64,000 nt of DNA from Palauibacter sp965207805 (GTDB lineage Bacteria; Gemmatimonadota; Gemmatimonadetes; Palauibacterales; Palauibacteraceae): positions 2,852,001 through 2,916,000 of the forward strand of contig OZ242312.1 in the NCBI GenBank assembly GCA_965207805.1, given 5' to 3'. The position numbers and the translations under genes were made by a program. A model generated the notes under the pieces. It saw nothing but the letters and a program-made list of their open reading frames with translations. It made no database searches and was not told where the DNA came from. Shown here piece by piece: positions 41,179 through 49,944 of the stretch. Positions within the stretch are counted from its first letter, which is position 1. Each line of letters starts with the position of its first letter.

Positions 41179-42454
41179 AGAGGACGTTCACGAGGGCGAG
41201 GGGGATCGCGGGGACGTACGTCACGAGGAGCAGGACGGCGACGAGGACGGCGACGAAGCGGACGTTGACCTTGCTCACCTCCCAGATGTCCGCCTTGGCG
41301 ACGGAGCAGGCGGTCACGAGCACGCTCGCCACGGGCGGGGTCTGCTGGCCGATGCCCAGGTTGAGGGTGACGATGAGGCCGAAGTGCACCGGGTCGATCC
41401 CCGCCGCGCGCACGAGCGGCATCACGATGGGGACCACGAGGATGATCGCCGCGGCCGAGTGCAGGAAGAGGCCGATGACGAGGAAGAAGACGTTGAGCAG
41501 CGCGAGGATGAGCCACTTGTTGGCGGTGAGCCCCATGATCCCCGCCGCGACCTGCTGCGGGAGCCGCTGTTCTGTGAGGTAGTCGCCGAGCAGGGCGGAG
41601 GTCGCGACGAGGAGCATGACGACGGCCGTCTGCACGCCGCCCTCGAGCATCGCCTCGCGCAGGTGGGCGAGGTCGAGTTCGCGGTAGATGAGCCCGCCCA
41701 CGACGAGCGACGCGACGACGGCGAGCCCGGCCCCCTCGGTCGCCGTCACCCAGCCGCTGAAGATCCCGCCGAGGATGATCGCCGGCAGGAGGAGGGCCCA
41801 CCCGGCCTCGCGCGCCGTCCTCCACACGCGGCGGAGTTCGAACCGTCCCTCCACGGGGAAGTCGTGGCGGCGGGCGTAGAGCCAGGCCACGAACATCAGC
41901 AGCAGCCCGCCGAGCACCCCGGGCACGATGCCGGCGACGAACAGCTCGACGACCGAGGCCTCGGCCATGACGCCGTACAGGATCATGGGGATGGACGGGG
42001 GGATGATGACTGCGAGCGTGGCTGAGGAGGACGTCACAGCCGCGGCGAAGGGCGTCCGGTAGCCGCGTTTCTTCATGGCGGGGATGAGGATGGAGCCGAG
42101 CGCGGCGACATCGGCCACCGCGGAGCCCGAGATCTCCGCGAAGAAGAGCGAGGCGGAGATGCCGACCATCGCGAGGCCGCCGCGGATGAACCCGACGATC
42201 GCGGAGGCGAAGGCGATGAGCCGGCGCGAGATGCCGGTCGCGTTCATGATCGCGCCCGCGAGGATGAAGAGCGGGATGGCGATGAGCGGGAACGAGGTCG
42301 CCCCGTCGAACAGCACGAGGCCCGCGTTGGGTAGCATGGCGACGCCGCCCGAGGCGAGCATGGCGACGAGCGCGACGATGCCGAGCGCGACCGCGATGGG
42401 AACGCCGACGGCGATGAGAAGCAGCAGGCCGAGGAAGAGGACGAGGAGCGTCAC
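41171..42454 (-). CDS. dctM: TRAP transporter large permease (DctM)
   Basis: 427 residues, the normal length for DctM, with about 12 membrane segments and family words such as ISGSAVADVAALGSILIPAM and TPPVASVLVTAC. It forms the sodium-driven channel of a TRAP transporter with DctQ. The GTG start at 42454 overlaps the TGA of dctQ (GTGA), as in many TRAP operons. Substrate specificity comes from DctP, which here is unassigned; the adjoining aminotransferase and the divergent GlcD-GlcF fusion suggest a 2-hydroxy or 2-oxo acid. Confidence 0.92.
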   Translation of the reverse strand: MTLLVLFLGLLLLIAVGVPIAVALGIVALVAMLASGGVAMLPNAGLVLFDGATSFPLIAIPLFILAGAIMNATGISRRLIAFASAIVGFIRGGLAMVGISASLFFAEISGSAVADVAALGSILIPAMKKRGYRTPFAAAVTSSSATLAVIIPPSIPMILYGVMAEASVVELFVAGIVPGVLGGLLLMFVAWLYARRHDFPVEGRFELRRVWRTAREAGWALLLPAIILGGIFSGWVTATEGAGLAVVASLVVGGLIYRELDLAHLREAMLEGGVQTAVVMLLVATSALLGDYLTEQRLPQQVAAGIMGLTANKWLILALLNVFFLVIGLFLHSAAAIILVVPIVMPLVRAAGIDPVHFGLIVTLNLGIGQQTPPVASVLVTACSVAKADIWEVSKVNVRFVAVLVAVLLLVTYVPAIPLALVNVLYH

Positions 42455-42918
42455 GGCTCGTCCTCCGGGGAAAGGGCGTCCCTCAGCCCCAGAAGCTGGG
42501 CGACGATGAAGAGGACGGCCCCGATCGGGATCACGGACTGCGCCAGCGCCGCGGGCACGGAGGGCAGGCTGACGAGCGTCGTCCCCTCGAGCACGCGGAC
42601 GACCTGCCAGCCGGCCCACGCGACCGCCGCGAAGAAGGCGATGATGGCGCCCTCGGCGGCGAGCACGACGGCGAACCGCGCGCGCCCCGTCAGGCGCTGG
42701 GCCAGCGTGGGCACGCCGATGTGCGCCCGGCGCAGCGCCGCGAGCGCCGCCCCGTAGTAGGTGAGCCATGCGAGGAGGATCGACGCCACCTCGTCGTACC
42801 ACACGAGCGCCGCCCCCGCCTTCCGGAAGCCGACGCCCACGACGACGACCAGGGCAAGCGCCGCGAGCAGGACGAGCACCGCCCCCTCGAGGAAGCGCCG
42901 GACGCCCGTCCTCAGCAT
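42451..42918 (-). CDS. dctQ: TRAP transporter small permease (DctQ)
   Basis: 155 residues with four membrane segments (about 8-28, 40-60, 80-100, 120-145), including the conserved VWYDEVASILLAWLTYYGAALA near the second. DctQ is required for the function of DctM and may be its structural support. The ATG at 42918 is chosen because the upstream in-frame part is not hydrophobic and overlaps dctP. It lies 28 bp after dctP and overlaps dctM by 4 bp. Confidence 0.88.
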   Translation of the reverse strand: MLRTGVRRFLEGAVLVLLAALALVVVVGVGFRKAGAALVWYDEVASILLAWLTYYGAALAALRRAHIGVPTLAQRLTGRARFAVVLAAEGAIIAFFAAVAWAGWQVVRVLEGTTLVSLPSVPAALAQSVIPIGAVLFIVAQLLGLRDALSPEDEP

Positions 42919-42946
42919 GGGAATGGCGACCCGGCGGTCGAGCCGG

Positions 42947-44008
42947 CTATGAGCCCGCCTCCGCCGATCCTGCCTCCGATCCTGCCTCCGGAGCGGCCGC
43001 GGCCCGCGCCCGGTCGATGAGGGACTGTCCGCCTTCGACCGTCGCCGCGAACTCGTCGTACACGGGCTCGCTGGCGGACTCGAAGCGGGCCGGATCCGCC
43101 TCGTTGATCTCCATCTCCGTGGCCTCGAGCTCGGCGAGCAACTCGCCATCCATGCGCGCGGCCGTCTCGTACACGAACGCCTGCATCTCCCGCGCGATCG
43201 CCTCCACCTCGGCGCGCACATCCTCAGGGTGACGCTCCCAGCGCCCGGCGCCCGTCGTGACGAAGGCCGGGCTGTACACGTGTCCGGTGAGGGAGAGGTA
43301 GTCCTGCACCTCGTGCAGCTTGGAACTCGTCACCTGCGTGAGGGGGTTCTCCTGTCCGTCCATCACCCCGGTCTGCAGCGCGACGAAGACTTCGGAGAAG
43401 GGCATCGGCGTGGGGTTCGCGCCCAGCGCCTGGAAGAGCTTCACGCGCCACACGCCGCGCGGCGTCCGCAGCTTGATCCCGTCCAGGTCCTCCGGCCCGC
43501 GGATGGGTCGGCGGGAGTTCGTGATGTGACGGTACCCGTTCTCCCACACCGCGAGGATCCGGTAACCGGCCTCCTCCGCGCGGGGCGCGAGTTCGGGCCA
43601 CACGACGGCTTCCTCGATCCGCCTCATGTGCTCGCGGTCGCGGACGAGGTAGGGCATCTCGAACAGGCCGAACGCGTCGACCATCGAGGACATGATCGTG
43701 GAGGGGATGGACATGTCGAGCGTGCCGAGCCGCAGCCGCTGCAGCATCGCGTCGTCGCCGCCAAGCTGGCTCGCGCCGTAGACGTGGAGTTCGGCTCGGC
43801 CCGCGAGCCGTTCGTTCACGCGGCGCGCGAACTCGTTGGCCGTCACGTCGTAGAGCGAGCCGGGGGAGCCGACGTGGCCCAGCGAGAGTTCGACGATCCC
43901 CGGTTCCCCGCCCCCTCCGCCGCACCCGAAGCCGGTGAGCGCCGCGACGACCGACGCAGCGACCGACGCAGCGGCGAGCACCCGGGTCCGTCCCGCGGGC
44001 CGCTTCAT
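42947..44008 (-). CDS. dctP: TRAP transporter solute-binding protein (DctP family)
   Basis: 353 residues, exported (signal peptide with a Cys at about 29, possibly lipid-anchored). The DctP family pattern is clear: ELSLGHVGSPGSLYD, then HVYGASQLGGDD, then PYLVRDREHMRRI and the ligand-binding stretch LDGIKLRTPRG followed by MDGQENPLTQV. The Arg in LRTPRG is where family members bind the carboxylate of the ligand. The start overlaps the aminotransferase stop (ATGA), so the four genes form one operon. Ligand likely an organic acid. Confidence 0.9.
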   Translation of the reverse strand: MKRPAGRTRVLAAASVAASVVAALTGFGCGGGGGEPGIVELSLGHVGSPGSLYDVTANEFARRVNERLAGRAELHVYGASQLGGDDAMLQRLRLGTLDMSIPSTIMSSMVDAFGLFEMPYLVRDREHMRRIEEAVVWPELAPRAEEAGYRILAVWENGYRHITNSRRPIRGPEDLDGIKLRTPRGVWRVKLFQALGANPTPMPFSEVFVALQTGVMDGQENPLTQVTSSKLHEVQDYLSLTGHVYSPAFVTTGAGRWERHPEDVRAEVEAIAREMQAFVYETAARMDGELLAELEATEMEINEADPARFESASEPVYDEFAATVEGGQSLIDRARAAAAPEAGSEAGSAEAGS

Positions 44009-45174
44009 GCCCGGGCCAGGAAGTCCGCGGCGGCGGCCAGGCCGCCGGGTTCGTGCGCGATTCCGCTCATCTTCAGTCCCATCTCCACCCCGGCCAGCGC
44101 TCCCATCAGCGTGAGTTCGTTGAGGTCCCCGAGGTGTCCGATCCGGAACACCTTCCCCCTGAGGGGGCCGAGACCCGTCCCCAGCGACATGTCGAAGCGT
44201 TCGAGCACGGCGAGACGGAACGCTTCGGCGTCCTCCCCGTCCCCGACCATCACGGTCGTCCCGGCGCTCGACACCGCCTTCGGGTCCTGACAGTAGTTGC
44301 GCAGACCCCAGGCGGCGACGGCCCGGCGCGTGGCCTCGCCGTGGCGGGCGTGGCGGGCGAAGGTGGCGTCGGCCCCCTCCTCCCGCAGCATCGCGAGCGA
44401 CGCCTCGAGCCCGTAGAGGAGCGTCGTGGGCGGGGTGTAGGGGAAGTAGCCGCCCTCGTTGTCGCTCAGCATCGCCGTCCAGTCGAAGTAGGAGCGCGGC
44501 GTGCCGGGGCCCGCGCGGTGGCGGGCGAGCGCCTTCTCGCTGACGGCGCAGAACCCGAGTCCCGGCGGGAGCATGAGTCCCTTTTGGGAGCCGCAAACGG
44601 TGACGTCCACGCCCCACTCGGCCTGCCGGAAGGGCGTGGCGGCGAGCGAGGAGACGGTGTCGACCATGAGGAGAGCGGGATGGCCGGTGTCGTCGAGCGC
44701 CTCCCGCACGGCCGCGATGTCGCTCGTGACCCCCGTCGAGGTCTCGTTGTGGACGACGAGCACGGCGCGTATCTGCCGCTCCCCGTCCTCCGCGAGCCGC
44801 GCCGCGATCCTCTCCGGGTCCGCCGGGCGCCGCCAGTCGCCGTCGATGGCCTCCACCCGCAGCCCGAGGGCCCGTCCCACCTCTCCCCACTTCGAGGCGA
44901 AGAACCCGTCGTTCCACAGGAGGACGCGGTCGCCGGGGGAAAGGACGTTGGCGAGGGCGCTCTCCCAGCACCCGGTCGCGGAGGATGGGAAGATGAAGAC
45001 GTGCGCGGGGTCGCCGAACACCCACTTCAGTCCGTCGAACAGCCCCAGCACCATCTCCCCGAACTCGGGGCCGCGGTGGTCGATGACGGATCGGTTCATG
45101 GCCTGGAATACGCGCTCGGGCACGGCGGTCGGACCGGGAAGCTGGAGGAAGTGTCTGCCGCTGCGGTAGGTCAA
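44005..45174 (-). CDS. Class V aminotransferase (alanine/serine-glyoxylate type)
   Basis: 389 residues from a TTG at 45174, which gives the family start TYRSGRHFLQLPGPTAVP; an upstream ATG at 45237 is possible but adds unconserved residues and overlaps the divergent gene. PLP features are clear: the FPSSATGCWE loop, the Asp of MVDTVSSLA and the lysine of CGSQKGLMLPPG. Relatives transfer an amino group from alanine or serine to glyoxylate, giving glycine. Placed ahead of the TRAP genes and opposite a hydroxyacid oxidase fusion, it probably disposes of glyoxylate made from an imported 2-hydroxy acid. Confidence 0.88.
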   Translation of the reverse strand: MTYRSGRHFLQLPGPTAVPERVFQAMNRSVIDHRGPEFGEMVLGLFDGLKWVFGDPAHVFIFPSSATGCWESALANVLSPGDRVLLWNDGFFASKWGEVGRALGLRVEAIDGDWRRPADPERIAARLAEDGERQIRAVLVVHNETSTGVTSDIAAVREALDDTGHPALLMVDTVSSLAATPFRQAEWGVDVTVCGSQKGLMLPPGLGFCAVSEKALARHRAGPGTPRSYFDWTAMLSDNEGGYFPYTPPTTLLYGLEASLAMLREEGADATFARHARHGEATRRAVAAWGLRNYCQDPKAVSSAGTTVMVGDGEDAEAFRLAVLERFDMSLGTGLGPLRGKVFRIGHLGDLNELTLMGALAGVEMGLKMSGIAHEPGGLAAAADFLARA

Positions 45175-45176
45175 AG

Positions 45177-48100
45177 GTGGCTCGCTCTTGTCAGGTCGGG
45201 GCTTCCGCCGATACAAGTTGGCTCGTGACCCGCCCAATCTCTCACGACCGCGCCGGTTCGCAACGGCCCCGGCCCGGACCCGACGCTCGACGCGAGGCCC
45301 GGCTCGAAGCTCGACTTCGGGCGGGGCTCCGGGGAGAGGTCCGGTTCGACCGCTTCACGCGCGGGCTGTACAGCACGGATGCGTCGATCTACCAGGTGGA
45401 GCCGCTGGGGGTCGTGTTCCCGGAATCCGCCGCCGACGTGCGGCGGGCGGTGGAACTCGCGGGGGACCACGGGACTTCGGTCATCGTGCGAGGGGCGGGG
45501 ACGTCGCAGAGCGGCCAGTCGATCGGGCGGGGCGTGATCCTCGACACGAGCCGGGGGCTGGACGGGGTGCTCGACTTCGATCCGGCGGCCCGGCGCATCG
45601 TGGTGGAGCCGGGGATCGTGCTGGACCGGCTGAACGCGTTCCTGCGGCCGCATGGGCTCTTCTTCCCGATCGACGTGGCAACGGCGAGCCGCGCGACGCT
45701 GGGGGGCATGGCCGGGAACAACAGCGCGGGGTCGCGGTCGGTGCGGTACGGCCACATGGTCGAGCACGTCCGCGGCATCGAGGCGGTGCTCGCGGACGGC
45801 CGGCGGGCCGAATTCCGCCGCGATGCCACGCGGGGCGCGGCGACCGGGGCGTCCGGGGACAGCCTCGGGGCCGACATGCGGGCGCTCTACGGGCGCGAGG
45901 CCGACGAACTGGCGCGGCGGGTGCCGGACGTCCCGCGGCACGTGGCCGGCTATGCGCTGCACCGTCTGGGCCGGGAAGGGGCCGGGCTGTCGGACCTCCT
46001 CGTGGGTTCGGAGGGGACGCTCGCGCTCTTCACCGCGCTCGAGCTCGACCTTCAGCCCATTCCCGCCGTGCGCGCGCTCGGCGTGTGCCGCTTCGACGGG
46101 ACCGGCGAGGCGCTGGCCGCCGTTCCGGCGATCGTCGCGCTCGAACCGACGGCAGTCGAACTGTTCGACGCGACCGTGCTCGGGCTGGCCGCGCAGATGC
46201 CGAGTTTCGAGCGGGTGCTCCGACAGCTCGGGGAGGACGGGAGCGGTCCGCCGCGCGATATCCTCGTCGTCGAGTTCGCCGGCGACGATCCAGGGCGGGT
46301 CTCGGCTTCCCTCTCGCGGCTCGAGTCCGCGCTGGGCGGGATCGCCGTCGGCGTCACCCGCGCAGAGTCCTCCGCCTTCCAGGCGCGCATCTGGGCAATG
46401 CGCAAGGCGGGGTTGAGCATTTCGATGTCCCAGCCCGCCGCCCGCAAACCGCTCGCGTTCATCGAGGACTGCGCGATCCCGCTCGAACGGCTGCCGGAGT
46501 GGTATCGCCGGCTCACGGAGATCATCGACCGCCACGCCACGCACGCGGTCTGGTACGCGCACGCGTCGGTCGGCTGTCTCCACGTGCGGCCAGCGCTGGA
46601 CCTGCGCGACGGGGACGATGTGGTGCGGCTGCGCGCGATCGCGGTGGACGCCTTCGCGCTCGCGGGCGAGCTGGGCGGATCCCATTCCGGCGAGCACGGG
46701 GACGGCTGGATCCGGTCGGAGTTCCTCGAACCGATGCTGGGCGCGCGCCTCGTCTCGGCCTTCGGAGAGATCAAGCGCCGCTTCGACCCGGAGGACCGCC
46801 TGAACCCCGGGAAGATCGTCGATCCGCCCCGCATGAACGAGCCCACGCTGCTGCGGGCCCGGTACGGACTGGAGACCCGAAAGCTGCCGACGGCGTTCGA
46901 CTGGGGGGCGTGGGGAGGGTTCTCGCCGGCGGTCGACATGTGCAACAACAACGGCACCTGCCTCAAGCGGAGCCCCGGGGTGATGTGCCCGTCTTTCCGC
47001 GCCACGAGCGATGAGCGGCATTCGACGCGGGGACGCGCCAACGCCCTGCGGTTGGCGCTCTCCGGGCAGTTGGGGGAGGATCCGTGGACGTCGCCGGAGC
47101 TGTACGAGGCGATGGACCTCTGCCTGGGCTGCAAGGGCTGCCGTCGCGAGTGCCCGACGGGCGTGGATATGGCACGGATGAAGGTGGAGTTCCTGCACCG
47201 CCTGCGCGCCGAGCAACCGCTCTCGCCGCGGGACCGAGCGCTGGCGTATCTCCCCCGCTACGCGCCGCTGCTTTCGCGCGTGGCCCCGCTCGTGAACCTG
47301 CGGAACCGGGTCCCCGCGCTCGCGCGTCTCGGAGAGCGCGTGGCGGGCCTGGCGGCCGACCGGCCTCTCCCCCGCTGGTCGTCCCACCCGTTTTCCCTGC
47401 GCGGCCGGCCGTCATCCCCGCCCTCCCGACTCTCCGCCCGGGAGAATGGCGGGCCGAGGGTCGCGCTCTTCGTCGACACCTTCACGCGCTACTTCGAGCC
47501 GGAGAACGCCCGCGCCGCCGTTCGGGTGCTGTCGCGGGCAGGCTATCTCGTAGAGGAGGCCGTCACGGCGGGCCGGCCGCTCTGCTGCGGGCGCACCTTC
47601 CTCAACGCGGGTCTGGTCGAGGAGGCGCGGACCGAACTCGACCGTACCGTCCGGGCGCTGAGCCGCTTCGTGGCGCGCGGGATCACGGTGGTCGGACTCG
47701 AACCGTCCTGTCTCCTCACGCTGCGAGACGAACTGCCCGCGCTGGACTCAGGGCCTGAGGCCGCGGCAGTCGCGGACCGGGCCCGGCTGCTGACCGAATG
47801 GCTCGTCGAGGCAGCGGCGCTCGACCGGCTTGACCTCGCTCCCCTTCCCGTCCGCCGCGTCCGCGTCCACGGCCACTGCCACGAGAAGGCGTTCGGCGCT
47901 GACGGCCCGACGCTGGACGTCCTCCGCGCGATCCCCGACCTCGAGGTCGAACCCATCCCCGCCGGCTGCTGCGGGATGGCCGGCTCGTTCGGCTACGAGG
48001 CGGAGCACGCGGAGATCTCCCGCCGCGTCGCCGAACTCGAACTCCTCCCCACCGTCCGCGAACTGCGCGACGACGAATGGCTCGTCGCCAACGGCACAAG

Positions 48101-48185
48101 CTGCCGCCACCAGGTCGCCGACCTCGCCAACGCAACGGGCCGCCACGTCGCGACCGTACTCGACATCGCGGCTTTCCCTCCTTGA
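45177..48185 (+). CDS. FAD-linked 2-hydroxyacid dehydrogenase fused to Fe-S subunit (GlcD-GlcF fusion, YdiJ-like)
   Basis: Up to 1002 residues. The first half is a VAO/PCMH flavoprotein of the GlcD/D-lactate dehydrogenase type (VIVRGAGTSQSGQ, then ATLGGMAGNNSAGSRS, and GSHSGEHGDG near 500). The second half is a heterodisulfide-reductase-like Fe-S part: CNNNGTC near 588, a ferredoxin motif CLGCKGCRRECPTG near 645, and the CCG motifs RPLCCGRTF and IPAGCCGMAGSF. Relatives oxidise D-2-hydroxyglutarate, D-lactate or glycolate and pass electrons to quinones. The GTG at 45177 leaves 2 bp to the divergent aminotransferase; a later GTG at 45225 is also possible. Confidence 0.88.
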   Translation: MARSCQVGASADTSWLVTRPISHDRAGSQRPRPGPDARREARLEARLRAGLRGEVRFDRFTRGLYSTDASIYQVEPLGVVFPESAADVRRAVELAGDHGTSVIVRGAGTSQSGQSIGRGVILDTSRGLDGVLDFDPAARRIVVEPGIVLDRLNAFLRPHGLFFPIDVATASRATLGGMAGNNSAGSRSVRYGHMVEHVRGIEAVLADGRRAEFRRDATRGAATGASGDSLGADMRALYGREADELARRVPDVPRHVAGYALHRLGREGAGLSDLLVGSEGTLALFTALELDLQPIPAVRALGVCRFDGTGEALAAVPAIVALEPTAVELFDATVLGLAAQMPSFERVLRQLGEDGSGPPRDILVVEFAGDDPGRVSASLSRLESALGGIAVGVTRAESSAFQARIWAMRKAGLSISMSQPAARKPLAFIEDCAIPLERLPEWYRRLTEIIDRHATHAVWYAHASVGCLHVRPALDLRDGDDVVRLRAIAVDAFALAGELGGSHSGEHGDGWIRSEFLEPMLGARLVSAFGEIKRRFDPEDRLNPGKIVDPPRMNEPTLLRARYGLETRKLPTAFDWGAWGGFSPAVDMCNNNGTCLKRSPGVMCPSFRATSDERHSTRGRANALRLALSGQLGEDPWTSPELYEAMDLCLGCKGCRRECPTGVDMARMKVEFLHRLRAEQPLSPRDRALAYLPRYAPLLSRVAPLVNLRNRVPALARLGERVAGLAADRPLPRWSSHPFSLRGRPSSPPSRLSARENGGPRVALFVDTFTRYFEPENARAAVRVLSRAGYLVEEAVTAGRPLCCGRTFLNAGLVEEARTELDRTVRALSRFVARGITVVGLEPSCLLTLRDELPALDSGPEAAAVADRARLLTEWLVEAAALDRLDLAPLPVRRVRVHGHCHEKAFGADGPTLDVLRAIPDLEVEPIPAGCCGMAGSFGYEAEHAEISRRVAELELLPTVRELRDDEWLVANGTSCRHQVADLANATGRHVATVLDIAAFPP

Positions 48186-48281
48186 CGCATCGCCGTATCT
48201 GACTGGATCGTTGACTAGCTTATCAGGCGGGCGGAGGATAGCTCGGCTCTGCTCGAATCAGTTGCAACCGGCAAGACGACC

Positions 48282-48446
48282 ATGATCACGAAGCGAGGAC
48301 GTCCCATGGCGAGGCTCGTGCCCCCGAAGACTCCCGATCTCCGGAAAGTGGACGCGGCCATCGCGAGGCTGAAGAAGCTCCGCGAGCAGTTCGGTACCCT
48401 CTCTGTCGAAGAGATTCTCGCTCTTCGCGATGAAGGCCGCCGCTAG
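48282..48446 (+). CDS. Truncated Phd-type antitoxin remnant
   Basis: 54 codons from ATG. The text MITKRGRPMARLVPP is the central hairpin of Phd/YefM antitoxins, and a toxin-binding-like tail (FGTLSVEEILALRDE) follows. In-frame sequence upstream to about 48219 (SALLESVATGKTT) is also Phd-like but lacks a start codon and ends at a TAG, so the N-terminal DNA-binding half is broken. No toxin gene follows; the next gene is on the other strand and overlaps its stop. Probably a relic, perhaps still able to bind a toxin elsewhere. Confidence 0.55.
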   Translation: MITKRGRPMARLVPPKTPDLRKVDAAIARLKKLREQFGTLSVEEILALRDEGRR

Positions 48447-48886
48447 CGGCGGGAAGCCAGCATCGCTTGAAGGCGCTCCTTGAGCGGCGGGGGGATCTCG
48501 ATGCCGTGCCAGTCGCGGCTGCCGTGTTCGCGGCGGGCGCAGACGACGGTCCAGTCGCTGCGGGCCACGACTTCCCTCTCCCCGGAGCGGTCGACCGTGA
48601 ACTCGGCGGCGTAGCGGATCGCCTTGCGGCGCACCTCGCGCACCCGAAGTCTCACGTCGACCTCGTCACCGTAGTGGACGGCGCCCAGGTAGTCGCACGA
48701 GACGGAAACGCGCGGCATCCCGAACACGGAATCCTCGCCCCAGAGGAAGCCGACGAGGTCGAACGACCGGTAGAGGGCGTGCTCGGCCTCCTCCATGAAC
48801 TTCAGGAGCGCCGTGAAGTGGATGAGGTTCGCGGTGTCCGTATCCGCGAACTCCACGCGCCGCGTGTAGACGAACTCGGAAGCCAT
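48443..48886 (-). CDS. Acyl-CoA thioesterase, hotdog fold (YbgC/4HBT type)
   Basis: 147 residues from ATG 48886, which gives the family start EFVYTRRVEFADTDTANLIHF; the Asp in ADTDTAN is the catalytic residue of 4-hydroxybenzoyl-CoA thioesterase-like enzymes. FMEEAEHALYRSF and VSCDYLGAVHYGDEV are further family segments. It should hydrolyse short or aromatic acyl-CoA in the cytoplasm. It is transcribed away from the esterase gene 80 bp distant. Confidence 0.82.
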   Translation of the reverse strand: MASEFVYTRRVEFADTDTANLIHFTALLKFMEEAEHALYRSFDLVGFLWGEDSVFGMPRVSVSCDYLGAVHYGDEVDVRLRVREVRRKAIRYAAEFTVDRSGEREVVARSDWTVVCARREHGSRDWHGIEIPPPLKERLQAMLASRR

Positions 48887-48965
48887 GCGGCAATCTATCA
48901 CACCTTCGAACCCTGGCAGCCCGCGACCTGGCCACGACACCGGGATCGGCGGGCCGGGAGGCGCG

Positions 48966-49649
48966 GTGGCGGTTGAACCGAGGCACATCACGATCGAGCG
49001 GCGGGTGCGATTCGCCGTGCTCGAGCCGCGCGAGCGGCCGGCGACCGAGATCTGGTTCGCCCTGCACGGGTACCATCAGCTCGCCCACCGCTTCCTGCGG
49101 TATTTCCAGCCGATTCACGAGGGCGCCCGGTGCATCGTCGCCCCCGAGGGCCTGCACCGTCACTACATCGACGGCGAGTCGCGCAGGGTGGGCGCCTCGT
49201 GGATGACGAGCGAAGACCGTCTCACGGACATCGAGGACTACGTCGGCTACCTCGACCGGCTCCACGCGCACATGCTCGCCGAGGAGTCGCGACAGACGTC
49301 AGGCGGCTCGGCACCCCCGAGGATCGTCGGACTCGGATTCTCGCAGGGGGTCCACACCCTCTGCCGCTGGCTCGCGTTCGGCCGCGCCCGCATCGACCGG
49401 GCGATCCTGTGGGGTTCCACCGTCCCGCCCGACCTCGACCTGAGCGAGCATGGCGACACACTCTCCGCCGCCGACCTCCACCTCGTCGTGGGCGACGAGG
49501 ATGAGTACTTCGACCGGGCCGCCATCGAAGCCCATGAAGCGCGGCTAGGCGCGGCTGGCGTCGAGTTCTCGTCCCACACGTATCCCGGCGGACACCGCCT
49601 TCACGCCGGCGTCCTGAGGCACCTCGCCGGTCCCGGAGAGACGGGATAG
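48966..49649 (+). CDS. Alpha/beta-hydrolase, phospholipase/carboxylesterase type
   Basis: 227 residues from GTG 48966, chosen because GGGAGG lies five bases upstream; an earlier ATG adds a low-complexity start. The nucleophile elbow is GFSQG (Ser126), with Asp177 or Asp179 in VVGDEDEY and His210 in PGGHRL completing the triad. FALHGYHQLA holds the oxyanion turn. No signal peptide. Relatives cleave short-chain esters. It converges on a small membrane protein gene with a palindromic terminator between. Confidence 0.8.
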   Translation: MAVEPRHITIERRVRFAVLEPRERPATEIWFALHGYHQLAHRFLRYFQPIHEGARCIVAPEGLHRHYIDGESRRVGASWMTSEDRLTDIEDYVGYLDRLHAHMLAEESRQTSGGSAPPRIVGLGFSQGVHTLCRWLAFGRARIDRAILWGSTVPPDLDLSEHGDTLSAADLHLVVGDEDEYFDRAAIEAHEARLGAAGVEFSSHTYPGGHRLHAGVLRHLAGPGETG

Positions 49650-49669
49650 GACGTTCCCGCGGGAACGTC
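49650..49669. terminator. Palindrome between convergent genes, likely bidirectional terminator
   Basis: GACGTTCCCGCGGGAACGTC is a perfect 20-bp palindrome directly after the esterase stop and 5 bp before the stop of the opposing gene. Its position fits termination in both directions, though there is no long T-run. Confidence 0.5.
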
Positions 49670-49674
49670 TCCGG

Positions 49675-49905
49675 CTAGCGCTCCGGGTCGCGGTCCCTGC
49701 CGCGCCGTCGACGGCGGCGGGCCTCGAGGCGGCGGAGGAGGAGGGGGCTCACGAGGGCCGACGTCGTGCCGCCGATGAGGGCGAGGATGCCGACGGGGCC
49801 GGGGTTGGAGAACATGGGCGAGCTGATCTGCGTGTTCATCCACATCCCGAGCGCCGCGAACACGACCGCGCCGACGACGAAACCGATCCAGGTGAGACGG
49901 ATCAC
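49675..49905 (-). CDS. Small membrane protein, function unknown
   Basis: 76 residues with two membrane segments (about 5-22 and 38-56) and a very basic tail rich in Arg (about 58-76). No family recognised. It ends next to the palindrome that separates it from the esterase gene and lies about 40 bp after the RidA-like gene in the same direction, so it is probably that gene's neighbour in a transcript. Confidence 0.55.
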   Translation of the reverse strand: MIRLTWIGFVVGAVVFAALGMWMNTQISSPMFSNPGPVGILALIGGTTSALVSPLLLRRLEARRRRRRGRDRDPER

Positions 49906-49944
49906 GGGGCAGTACGCCGGATCACGGGGCCGTGCGCCGGGCGT

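Noticed and set aside
42919..43221. N-terminal extension of dctQ
   Set aside because: The upstream in-frame part is Arg/Ser-rich, overlaps dctP and lacks the normal DctQ start; ATG 42918 gives the usual length.
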